This document shows, piece by piece, positions 1 through 9,842 of a stretch of DNA of 64,000 nt. The first letter of the stretch is position 1; every line of letters begins with the position of its first letter. The position numbers and the translations under genes are program-made. Source of the stretch: Saccharina japonica (lineage: Eukaryota > Sar > Phaeophyceae > Laminariales > Laminariaceae); assembly GCA_008828725.1 (NCBI GenBank), contig MEHQ01002596.1, forward strand, positions 310,001 through 374,000. The letters are read 5' to 3'. Below the pieces are notes generated by a model. The model searched no databases. It was not told where the DNA came from and saw only the letters and a program-made list of their open reading frames with translations.

Positions 1-455
1 GGCCTGGCTCGCTCGTGCGGCGGCGGGGGGTCGGGTGGCGCTCGAGAGAGCCGGTGCTCCGTAGGGCATTACTAAAACCGAATATATACTGAAGGTCCAT
101 ACTGACATCACGGCATAAGAAGGCAATGTAATATTGAGGATATTCCCGCTGTCGCCAAGAACTCGCGCACAGCAGGCTATTTGTATATGTCGTCAACTTG
201 TGTGCGTTGGGCGGTTTTGTTCAAACTATATACGTGGTCAACGCCGGACCTGGACTATTTCGTTTCGGAGATTCTACCGCGATCGGTTGTAGCTTTTGAG
301 CTTGGGCGATCTTGAAAGGGGTCCGTATTTTCTGGCGCGGGGTAAGTAGGAAACTCAAATTCGCTCGCAATACACAATACCCTGTGCTCTGAGCTCCCCT
401 CAGCTTTTCTTAGACGCTTCCCCGTTTGCTGGCGACGAGTCCAACTTGTGCGGGA

Positions 456-880
456 TCAGAACACAGAAAAAAATGAGGGTTCGCCTTTATGGTGCTGAAA
501 TACACGCATGTCTCTGGCTTCATGTTTCTGTCCCCACATCTGCCGAGGCAGAAACAAATGCGTGCTGCCAAGTTTGAGGGTGGTATATTACGTACGTGGT
601 GTAAGATGTGTCTGGAGGTCTCGCTTGGGGGGTGAAAGCCTTACCTGTTTCTGTACCAACTGCTTGCATTTATCAGTAGAAGGTCATTTCCGATCGGAGA
701 AGGCTGATACCGCAGTGGGTCAGCTTACCGCCTCTTGAGCGAGATCTCCAAACACACAAAACCGACGGACCTCAAACTTGCCAGCGAGAACTCTCACAGC
801 CATGAAGCGTACATCCCCCGTCGGAAGTTTTAGCATGAGCCATTTCCTGTGAGGCCAGACCTCAGTGGTGGCGGTTGGTG
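456..880 (-). CDS. Possible two-exon gene fragment, unknown product
   Basis: Two exon-like blocks on the minus strand. The first (880 to 729, 152 bp) follows a T-rich tract ending in CACACAG and stops at GAGGCG before GTAAGC; it is open for 50 codons with a protein-like run around WPHRKWLMLKLPTGDV. The second (539 to 456) follows TTTCTGCCTCGGCAG, joins in phase 0, and adds 27 codons ending at TGA. The intron would be 189 bp. I recognise no family. A further 5' exon must exist, because the first block begins in mid-codon, but I could not place it. The fragment sits where copy 1 of a dispersed repeat (about 374-430 and 1021-1345) is interrupted relative to copy 2 (1966-2350), so it may be captured gene sequence inside a mobile element. 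Confidence 0.28.
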
Positions 881-1020
881 CTGTGTGAAAAAAACACCTA
901 TTAGTGTTGGCGGCGTACACAACTTACTCATTCACTACGGACGGCACTGCTCGCGGGTTTCTGCGCGACGAAGGGAAGTCGCCGATTTTGTTCGCTGTTT
1001 TATAATCCCGTAAGTGTTGG

Positions 1021-1345
1021 CCTGAGGTCCACCTCTCGGTCCATGCGCCCTCGTCGTGCCCGTCGACCCCGGCTGCGCCGGGAGCGGCATCGACCGTGCT
1101 CTCGCCGCGTCCTGGTGGGTCGACTGCTTTGTGGATGCCAGACCCAGTCCCCTAGATAGTACCGCTTCAATGTCACTGTAGTTTCAGTGTTATCACTGCA
1201 ACTTTCGGTATCAGGAGCAAATCCGAGGAGGTTTCGCTGCAATGTATTTTCGGTACCGACCCCGAGAGTGTGGTTATACCACCCAACCCACCTCGATGTG
1301 TCTCCGCACCTCAAACCTGAACCGCGAGACCCCTCTGCTGGGGGA
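1021..1345. repeat. Dispersed repeat, copy 1 (main part)
   Basis: This stretch matches 2041-2350 with moderate divergence. Shared blocks include GAGGTCCACCTCT, CCCCTAGAT, TGTCACTGTA, CCCGAGAGTGTGGTTA and GATGTGTCTCCGCACC in the same order. A further piece of the same repeat lies at about 374-430 (CCCTGTGCTCTGAG), so copy 1 is split by roughly 590 bp absent from copy 2. No coding capacity is recognised. Confidence 0.6.
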
Positions 1346-1965
1346 CTATACCGCCCCGGATATTGGCGTCCCGGCTGGGATCCATCCCTACATCTGGAGC
1401 ATATACTTGCTTCCTGCCTTTCGAGCGGCTGCTATAGTTTTGTTTTCGTACGTATTACTCCGATGCGCGAGACTAAGAACAGTCTACTGCTGCTCCTTGC
1501 CGCTGTCTTATGCACTAAAATAACCTCCGGCGTGACCAACACGTGGTATGATCTGACGAGTACGCACTACTACTGCGGATGCCACTGGCGTGTTGCTTGC
1601 TGCGGCTTGCTGCTGAACTCTCCAGGCGCAGGTGTGTATGTTGCCAACCCTCTTTGTACGCAGAAGTGATATTCAGACGCGTCTTCCGTCACCCTTGCCG
1701 CCCTCTCGTCGTGACGAGCGCGTGCCGGCGTGGCACAAGACAACCCGTTTCCCCTTATATCCACCAATTTGAGTAAGACACCAACACCAACGCCAAAACA
1801 ACACGAAACAACAGCAACAGCATCATCAACAACATAAACAACAATACTTTGGGCCAGGTGTACGTAGGGCGTTTTCGCCCCTACCGTGCTGTAGTCATGT
1901 CATATCACATGCACAGACGACTTTTTCTGCTTTTGTGTAGTCCGAAATGAACATATGTACGTACC

Positions 1966-2350
1966 ATATTCCACGCCCTGTGCTCTGAGCGCCCCTCGGC
2001 TCTTCTTAGACGTATTTTTGTAATTTCCACGTTTTCTCGCTATGAGGTCCACCTCTTGTTCCACTTCTTCCTCGTCGTGCTCGCGGAACCCAACTGCACC
2101 GCAGGCCGACCAAGCTCGCGCCGAGTCCTACAGTGACGAACTTCTTTGTGGGTACCAGGCCCTATCCCCTAGATGATGCGGCCTCATTGTCACTGTAATT
2201 TTCGTGTCAGGAGTAAATCTCAGGTGGTCAGTGCGATATTTTTTCGTTGCTGACCCCCGAGAGTGTGGTTAGTATGCAGCCCAACCCACGTTGATGTGTC
2301 TCCGCACCACAAACCTGAAAGATAGATCCACCCGCTGCGAGGCGTCACCG
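1966..2350. repeat. Dispersed repeat, copy 2 (uninterrupted)
   Basis: Uninterrupted copy of the repeat described at 1021-1345. The CCCTGTGCTCTGAG block is here joined through a short linker to the GAGGTCCACCTCT block. The flanking 1346-1965 holds only short, low-quality ORFs and a CAACA-rich stretch near 1790-1850. Confidence 0.6.
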
Positions 2351-4600
2351 GCCCGCAATTGTCGTCCCTGCTTGGATCTCGAAAGGGTTTTAGAGCACCA
2401 GTCGCCTTTTTTTTTTCGTACAATCTATCTGAGATATACACTACTGTCTGCAGCACCAACGTACTCCCCGACGCGACCGGCGCTTGACTGCTGTACGTGT
2501 CATATGTATGTATTGTAATACTGCAACTAACTGCTCAACCTGTATTATGTTATGACGAGAGCATGCCTCTACTGCTGTCTACCGCACGTATTTTTGTACT
2601 GCTCTACTGCTGTGCTGCTTGCTGCTGTTGTTGCACCAGACCGGCACCCATGTATACTCAAAGGCGAACATTGTTTTGTGCGCCCCAGTACAGTGCTTTC
2701 ATATTTACGGCCTCGATTTGTCTACGTTCTGGGCCATTTCGGGCATGCGCGGAGCCGCAGGCGGAGGTAATAGTAGTAGTAGTATCTGGTATCGTTCACT
2801 ACTCATGAAAAAAAAATCCCGGGATGAGATTAACGGAGAAAATCTATTGTCGGAAGCCGTTACATTGAACGGAGGTAGTGTATGTACTGTAGAACGCCCC
2901 TATAAATACGAAACCCCGCCTGAGCTAATCTGTGTTCTGCGTACGGTTGTAGTACGTGCCCTTGTACTGCTGTACTCGAATTGTATGTTTTTAAGCATAT
3001 AGTTTGGCACTCGGGTGCGACACTCAAAGTGAACATTCCTTTGGGAATGGGGGGTTATTTTCAGACCAGTACATTTAATGGTCTTCAAAATGAGTCGAAT
3101 TTTGTGTGGCTCGAGGTCTAGGTATTTGAGCAACAACGTATTCTTGCAGGCTTTGCAGTGCGTTGGCAAGTTGCTGCACGTTTTTCCCGACACACGAAAA
3201 GAGCGACCCCATACGTATCTTCTGGCTGTCGGAGAGCACCGACATATGTTCGCAGCTATCCTATATCCTAACACGCATGCATTCACACCGACGGCTGTGC
3301 TTCTAGTGTGGTAGCGGCCTTACGTGGCTTGGAAATGCCGCTGTGGCATTTGTCGACAGCCCGTCCGTGATCTAAGGTTGTTTCCCACAAGGCTGGTTAT
3401 CGTTTATCGGTACACACAGCTAATTCTGCCTGACAAACATATATTTTGCTGGATGCAACTTAACATCGCCAGGTAGCGCGATTAGCTAGTGCCGGCCGTC
3501 TCATCCGATCAAAACTATCCAGCTGAGCTTGAACAGACGCACGGCAAACTTTTCAAACAGGGGTTACGAGACGGTTCTATGCCAAGCCCACGGCCTCATA
3601 ATTTGTACGTAAAAGGACCAGTACAAGTACACTAGTTGTACTGCTGTATTCTGTACTGCTGTCAAGGTACTCCATACCACTGCTTATTTTACAGCTGTGG
3701 CGTTTGCTGCTCTGCATTGGCTTTGCTGAGCGACGAGATCGACCGACAAAGGGACGAAGTATAAATCGACGGCGCGAGCGAATGTCAAGCATATGACCAA
3801 CCTTGGGTTGACCCAGTAGATCTCACCGCGTTCTTGGCACACAAAAATCCAGATAAAGTACCAAATATATTACGAGATTTGAGATGGTTGGCATGTTGTG
3901 TTCAGATTTCCCAAAATGTGCGGCGAAGCCGCGCTCGGGTCGTAACTTTAGGTTGCGACATCACGTTAATTTGTTTCTGTCTTTGCCCTATCTTGAAAAT
4001 ACAGGCTGCACTTTCTTGCCTGAGACTTGCGGTTTTCGAGCTAGGCTGCAATAGCTAACATGCTCTGAATATCTCTCTCTACGGTAACCGCAACTCCAGC
4101 TTAGCCTTCTTTCTTCGCCGCCGATGCTGCTGCAGTTGAAAATCTTCGTTCCGAGCACCGCGCAGGCTGCTGAGGGTAATGACTGGACCGCTGGCCAAGA
4201 TCGCGAAACGAGAACCCTATCGAGACAGTGTCGGGTGAGCACCCTGCCTGTAAACCTCCTCCGAGCGTGAACGTGTTATGCGTTCGCCCTACTCAGCCCT
4301 TGAAACATCTCCTGGTGGCATGTGTCCTTACGTTGACAGCAGTTGGAGCGCCAATGGGTGATACTATGAAAATTCACTGCATCCCACGTTTGGGTCGTTC
4401 GGGATGCCCGCGCGATCGCGCTCATTTTTTGTTTCGTATTTCCAGGTGAGCACGTTTTACGACATACTAGAGCACACAAGGACCAGGAAGGACTAGTTAC
4501 GGCGCTCACATTGTCCCTTGTCTTGTTTCTTCGAGCTGGAGAACACCAAACCGGGCCTGCTTGGTTAGCGTTGCTCTGCGCCCCAACCTTTGTGTTTATT
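2351..4600. other. No convincing gene; short-motif-rich intergenic DNA
   Basis: Short ORFs on both strands look like chance reading frames. CTGCTGTA/TACAGCAG-type words are frequent (for example 2560-2640 and 3640-3670). One small minus-strand ORF at 3079-3246 is listed separately. No RNA gene or transposon end was recognised. Confidence 0.4.
3079..3246 (-). CDS. Small ORF, 55-56 residues, unknown
   Basis: ATG at 3246 reading down to TAA near 3079. The middle (around GKNVQQLANALQSLQEYV) has the spacing of an amphipathic helix, which is why it stands out from the overlapping frames. There is no recognisable domain, no clear splice sites and no supporting neighbour. It may be an exon or chance. 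Confidence 0.17.
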
Positions 4601-4603
4601 GAT

Positions 4604-4624
4604 CACGTGGCCCGATTGGCCAAT
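4604..4624 (+). promoter_or_regulatory. Putative promoter elements of the ankyrin gene
   Basis: CACGTG (4604-4609), a palindromic E-box/G-box, and ATTGGCCAAT (4615-4624), a perfect palindrome with a CCAAT box on each strand, lie about 75-95 bp upstream of the ankyrin-gene ATG at 4701. Spacing and motif type fit a eukaryotic proximal promoter. No TATA box was seen. Confidence 0.4.
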
Positions 4625-4700
4625 CAAGCATCAAAACCTTAAACGCTGCTAATTTGTGGATAATTTGTTTTGCGGCCCCACGTTCAGAAACGAGAACACA

Positions 4701-6326
4701 ATGCTGGATAGCCAAGATACCGGAATCGAACCTGCCGGAGTGGAATTTGTGCTTAGCACGAACGGGGACGTCATGACTTTGCTGACGAAACTACTATCCA
4801 ACCAATATGTTTTTTTCGCCGGGGTATCGACGGAGTGGAGCAACGCTTGGGGGAAGCTACCGAAAATCACACGAGCGATAACGGCCGACACCTCTGTATC
4901 GCAGCTGCAGTGGAGCTTCGACAGCGGCTTGAGAAAGAGACGGGTGCTATGTGAACGTATTGCCGAACACTGCAGCGTCGAGGTTCTGCGGTATGCCCAC
5001 TTGAACGGATGTGTATTGCGCGCGAAAGCATGCTTCAAGGCCGCGGCGCGGGGGCATCTCGAAATGATCAAGTGGGGGCTCGACCAGAATTGCGGTTGGC
5101 GTGCGGTGCTGTGCCGAGCGGCTGCGGCTGGAGGCAGCCTGTACATTCTTCGGTGGGCGCGCGCTAATGCCTGCCCCTGGGATAGCACTACGTGCCATGC
5201 AGCCGCCAGTTCAGGGCATCTCGACATCCTGCAGTGGGCACGGTCGGAGAACTGTCCTTGGAGCGGCGAAACAAGCTCGGCGGCTGCTTTGGGCGGCCAT
5301 CTGGGCGTTCTTGAGTGGGCGCACACACATGGCTGCGATTTGGACGATCGAACGTGCATACGTGCTATCGTTGGCGGGCACCTGGAAGTACTTCAGTGGG
5401 CTCGGGCGAACGGTGCCGAGTGGGGAGAGGACACGACCCTCTGGGCTGCCAGCGGCGGGCACCTAGAGATACTTCAGTGGGTGAGGGCTCAAGGGCGTCC
5501 CTGGTGCAACAGGGCGTGCTCGGCCGCTATTAGAAACGGGCACCTGAGTACGGTGCAATGGATGATCGCTGACGGCTGCCCCTGGCGCCCTGACTCCTGT
5601 AAGGTGGCAGCTGGCGCGGGGCACCTTCATATTCTCAAATGGATGCAGGTCAGCCACCACGTCTGGGATAGCACTTGTATATGCGTGTCGGCTGCGATCG
5701 GAGGGCACCTGGGCGTGCTTCAGTGGGCCAGAGCCAATGGTTTCTCCTGGGATCGTAATACATGTAGCGGTGCTGCTGCATTTGGACACCTGCACATTCT
5801 TCAGTGGTTGCGGGCTAACGACTGCCCCTGGGACTATCATACTTGTTCCAAGGCAGCCAGTACAGGGCATATCGAGATACTTCAATGGGCCCGGGCTAAC
5901 GGCTGCACCTGGAATATTAGTACCTGTTCCGAAGCAGCCAGAGTAGGCCGTCTTAAGGTGCTTAAATGGGCTCGGAGAAACGGCTGCCCCTGGGATGTTG
6001 ATACCTGTAACGAAGCAGCCGCGGAAGGTCACCTCGAGGTGCTTAAATGGGCACGCCGCAACGGCTGCCCCTGGGACGAGGACACATGTGCCAGTGCAGC
6101 CGACGGGGGTCATTTCAAAACGCTTAAATGGGCCCGGTGTAATGGCTGCCCCTGGGACGAAAACACCTGCACTGGTGCAGCAGCGGCAGGTCGCTTAGAC
6201 ATCCTGCAGTGGGCGCGGGCAGAAGGCTGCCCATGGGATCATACTACCTACACGACGGCTTCCCTGTACGGGAACGGGCCTGTGAAGGAGTGGGCAAGGC
6301 TAAACGGCTGTCCTCAAGGGCCGTAG
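4701..6326 (+). CDS. Ankyrin-type repeat protein, intronless
   Basis: Uninterrupted ORF of 541 codons from ATG 4701 to TAG 6324-6326. An in-frame GTG 45 bp upstream is not a likely start. Residues 1 to about 100 are non-repetitive (ITADTSVSQLQW near the end of this part). From about residue 105 there are some 16 tandem units of 27 residues with the pattern (G)HLEVLQWARANGCPWDxxTCxxAAxxG, then a degenerate last unit ending CPQGP. The Trp after the LQ pair and the CPW triplet are conserved in most units. Such repeats build a stacked helical solenoid for protein binding; no enzymatic domain is present, so the partner is unknown. Large families of this type occur in brown algae and diatoms and are usually single-exon. 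Units 12-16 are closest to consensus, suggesting recent unit duplication at the 3' end. The frame is intact and a promoter-like region precedes it, so it is probably functional. Confidence 0.9.
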   Translation: MLDSQDTGIEPAGVEFVLSTNGDVMTLLTKLLSNQYVFFAGVSTEWSNAWGKLPKITRAITADTSVSQLQWSFDSGLRKRRVLCERIAEHCSVEVLRYAHLNGCVLRAKACFKAAARGHLEMIKWGLDQNCGWRAVLCRAAAAGGSLYILRWARANACPWDSTTCHAAASSGHLDILQWARSENCPWSGETSSAAALGGHLGVLEWAHTHGCDLDDRTCIRAIVGGHLEVLQWARANGAEWGEDTTLWAASGGHLEILQWVRAQGRPWCNRACSAAIRNGHLSTVQWMIADGCPWRPDSCKVAAGAGHLHILKWMQVSHHVWDSTCICVSAAIGGHLGVLQWARANGFSWDRNTCSGAAAFGHLHILQWLRANDCPWDYHTCSKAASTGHIEILQWARANGCTWNISTCSEAARVGRLKVLKWARRNGCPWDVDTCNEAAAEGHLEVLKWARRNGCPWDEDTCASAADGGHFKTLKWARCNGCPWDENTCTGAAAAGRLDILQWARAEGCPWDHTTYTTASLYGNGPVKEWARLNGCPQGP

Positions 6327-7019
6327 GTGGGATCTTGTGGCTGGATTTTTGTTTTGGGCTCGTATGTTGGTTAAGAGTTTGTGTAGCTCAGCGCCACTCC
6401 TGGCCTTTCCTGCGACGAGTGGTGGTGTTGGAAAACAACGAGATAACCACGGCAGCAGCAGTGCTTCCCGTGTAGTTCGGCTGCGGAATACCCTGTTTTG
6501 GTTGTCGGGGTTCTTCTGAGGGTGATGTCGGGAGTAGTCCCACAGGGCGATTGGGATTCGAGGATCGTCCATTTATCTCCGTTTGTGTGCTATCGAGGTG
6601 AGCGCTAGCAAGAGGGGGGAATTATGCTGTTTTCGGCAACCCTGGACCGCAGAGCGATTGGTTACCCTTCCTGTCAGCAGCGGCTGCAATATTGCTGCAT
6701 ACCGGTGCGTAGATAGGTAGCTGTAGATGTGATCGTCATAATCCGAGTATGTCTCACGTTAACTTCCACCGTGAAAAAGGAACTGTTCGGCCAAAACTCT
6801 CAGGTGCGTAGGTTGGAGTTACGATATACCAGGTGGTAGGTTCTCCGTCCAACGGTCCAACCTCACAAAAAAATCTAGATAGTACGGGCGGCACAGTAAT
6901 CAGAACGCACAATTAACCCAAAAAAACGCATGTCCCCCAATGTTTGCATAATTAATTTTTAACTAGCGGTACGGCCACGGCTCCGCCCGTAGCGCTAGGC
7001 TTGCGTTGCCCATAAGTAC
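6327..7019. other. 3' flank of ankyrin gene, nothing recognised
   Basis: Frames after the TAG contain several stops within 120 bp. No clear polyadenylation signal, repeat or gene is visible. The composition becomes AT-rich near 6850-6965. Confidence 0.4.
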
Positions 7020-8470
7020 CAGGTGCGTGGCAGTACTCGCAGTGTGCCGTGATGTGCCGCTCTCGACGGCAATGTAAGGACCACCGTGCGGGGTGGTATC
7101 GACGCGCGGGGTGTCCGTTCTAGCCCCCGGGTTGTTTGGGCGGTGTATTTGGGCGGTGTATGTATGGAAGTACTCATGATCCGGAGATAGGGCCTTATCA
7201 TCGCAGGATCCGGTGGGACATCGAGATCATGAGCTCCGGCCAAACCTGAAATCAGCCAGTGGGGTCGGGGTTTCCACACTTTACGGGGCGGTATCAACTC
7301 GGGGGATGTCCGTTTTCGTCCCTGGGTTGTTCGAGTTGTAGATGTATGGGAGGATTTATGCGACCTTATTGTCGTCCCCGGGGGCAGTGGAACCTCGACG
7401 TTGCCCGGGAAAATCTCGCAGCGCGCTGGTTTCATGAGCTCCAGCCAGTCATTAATCGGCCCATAGGGTTGGGGTTTCCACACCGTGTGGCGCAGATGTA
7501 TGGAAGGATGTTTTATCGGGGGATGGGGCCTTATCCTCCCCGGGTGTAGCGGGACATCGCTGTTGTTCCGAGGGGCAATTCTCGCCGCGCGCGGGCTCCA
7601 TGAGCCCCAGCGACTCAAGGATCAGCAATTGCGGCCGGGGTTTCCACACCTTGCGGGGCGGTATCGACCCGGGGGGTGTCCATTTTCATCCCGGGATTGT
7701 TGGAGTTGTACATGTTTGAAATTATTTCTTGTCCGGGTATGGGACCTTGTCCCCGAGTGCGGCGGAACGTCGACCATGAGCCTAGCTACACACCCGAAAT
7801 AAGATAAATTGAGGTTGGGTATCCCACATCTTGCGGGGTGGTATCGACCCGTGGAATGCTCGTTTTGTCCCCGGGTTGTTGTTTGTTTAGATATATGGCA
7901 GGATTTCTGATCCGGGGATGGGGCCTTATCCTCCCAGGGTGCTGCGGGACCTCGACGTTGTCCTGGGTGGCAACTCCCGGGCACGACAGGGTCCCATCCC
8001 CTGATCAGACCCAGCCGCACCCGGGAATTATAAATTTCACTCACACCTCTCTACCGATGCCGCGAGGCGGAACTGAAACGCTCTGGATCGCGAGACTCGC
8101 GATACCATGACAACCATACTCGCAGTGTGCTGTGATGTACCAATCCGAACGGAAATATAAGGACCATTGCCGTTTTCGTACCCGGGTTCTTGGAGTTTGA
8201 GATGTATGAAAGGACTTGTGGTCCGGAGATGGGACCCTATCGTCCCTGGGTGCCGCTGGCTTTTCATGAGCCTGAGGCCTCAGACAATCAGTGACCAGTC
8301 GATGGGGATGGGGTTTCCACACTATGCGGGGTGGTGTCCACCAGAGAGATCACCGTTTTAGTCCCCGGTTGGTCACAGTTGTAGAGATATGGAGGGGTTT
8401 CTGATCCGGAGATGAGGCCCTATCCTCCCCTGGTGTGGTGGAACCTCGATGGTTCTATTCAGAAACCATC
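7020..8470. repeat. Tandem array of about 190-bp units
   Basis: The block GGGGTTTCCACACYTTGCGGGG followed by GGTATCGACCC recurs near 7083, 7278, 7477 (partly deleted), 7650, 7831 and 8312. Spacings are about 175-200 bp, or a multiple where a unit has decayed. Within each unit the order is: TTTCCACAC block, CCCGGGTTGTT, GTTGTAGATGTATGG, GATGGGGCCTTATCCTCCC, then a GGAACCTCGACGTT block. Units differ by substitutions and small indels. ORFs on both strands are by-products of the periodicity. This is a minisatellite or short satellite array. Confidence 0.7.
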
Positions 8471-9390
8471 TTCTAGAAAGAGCCAGCGGCCTCTGGCATG
8501 GATTTTGACTAAAAATGTATAATCATCTGCCAGAATTACAATTCAAAATAACGTCAGCAGCTTGGCTCGCTAGACATCTGTCAGGCTGATAAATTTCTTC
8601 GCGGCAGTTCCATCCGATCTTTTAGGCTGATTTCGTGTATGTGTGTTGTCCGCCATCTCACCAGTGGGCAGCAGGTAGTCGGGTTCATGTACCAAGTTCG
8701 CCTGTCTGTGAGCTGGTGGTGGTGGTGGTAGACTAAGTGGTGATGGTGTTGGTGTTGGTGGTGTATTTGTGGTAGATGCAATAACTGCTGTTGCTTCTTC
8801 TGCTGTTGTTGGTGGTGGTCCTGATGATGGTTGTAGGTTTCTGCATGCTTTTGCTGCTGCTGGAGAATCTCGTTGCATTGCATGCTCCTGCTGGAATGCA
8901 TTGTTTGCTAAAATCAGCCAATACGGTGTTTATCTATCTTATTATATATAAGCTGCTATTCTGACTGTCTGTCTGTCCGTCTGTGCGTCTGTCTGTAATT
9001 GAGTAGCGCTATCCAGAGTGTTTCAGCCCCGTCTTGCCCCGTGGGTAGGGAGGCTGGGTGCCACAACCAGCAGAACACCGGGTCCCATGCCGCGCCAAGC
9101 CGTCTCCGTGGCACAACCCGCAGCAGTTCTGACAGCCATCTAGCCAGCCTACCTGCTGACTTACGAATTTAAATGACAACTCCGGCAGCTGACCGGTTCG
9201 CCAAATACATGCCAGCGGACACTGACTGTTTCTAGAAGACTGGTGCTGAATAGCTGAATAGAGCCATCGGGATTCCGCCACACCCGAGGATGATAACGTC
9301 TCATCCCCGGATTAAAAATCCCTCCATATCTCTACAACTCCGACGACCCAGGGACGAGAACGGACACTCCCCGGGTCGATACCGCCCGGA
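8335..9390. repeat. Large imperfect inverted repeat
   Basis: The last unit of the tandem array plus its right flank (8335-8500) recurs in reverse complement at 9228-9390. Paired blocks include GTTGTAGAGATATGGAGG, GGTTCTATTCAG and TCTTCTAGAAA. The spacer of about 730 bp holds a TGG/TGT-rich run (8700-8880), a TCTG-type run (8961-8997), and no recognised gene. It could be two array units in opposite orientation or the arms of a foldback element. Confidence 0.55.
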
Positions 9391-9542
9391 CACTCCCCGG
9401 GTAAGGCACCTGCAGTATCGACCCGCAGTATCTCGTGTCACCCCTCCAAGACGAGACACTTCAACCACCACACCTCGCCCTTTGTGGCTTCCCGTTGCAT
9501 CGGCGGCAAATCTGGTCGGGCATGCAACGCAGTACCTCCGTG

Positions 9543-9829
9543 TGTTGATACGACCTCAGGCGCATGACGGGGCCTAGCACAGGCGGGCAGGGTCAGCGAG
9601 CTGGAGCGCTCCTCATGTAGACATAAACCACGTAGTTAAGTATATATATTATCGTCGGACCTCGCAGGCCACCATCGAGGCGCAGCGAGCAAGTCAAGGA
9701 AGTAAGTCAGGGAAGTCACCAGCAAGCACGAAACCTCACAGATGGAGAAAGCCTCATCAAGTATATGAACTCCCTAATATATGAAACCGTCATCATACCT
9801 GCTGTATCGAGTACCAAGCACAATCAATA
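9543..9829 (-). repeat. 3' LTR of element A
   Basis: Matches 13642-13930 with only a handful of differences, including an AT-unit indel in the TATATATTAT stretch. The outer end reads TGTTGATACG on the plus strand. TSD CCGTG lies at 9538-9542. Confidence 0.85.
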
Positions 9830-9842
9830 TCCTCCCTGCTTT

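Noticed and set aside
4649..6113. Several long ORFs antisense or out of frame to the ankyrin gene
   Set aside because: They mirror the 81-bp DNA periodicity of the repeats and have no independent features.
8929..9000. TATATATAAGCTGCTATTCTG then TCTG repeats, reminiscent of a Helitron 5' end
   Set aside because: No CTRR end with hairpin and no Rep/helicase sequence nearby.
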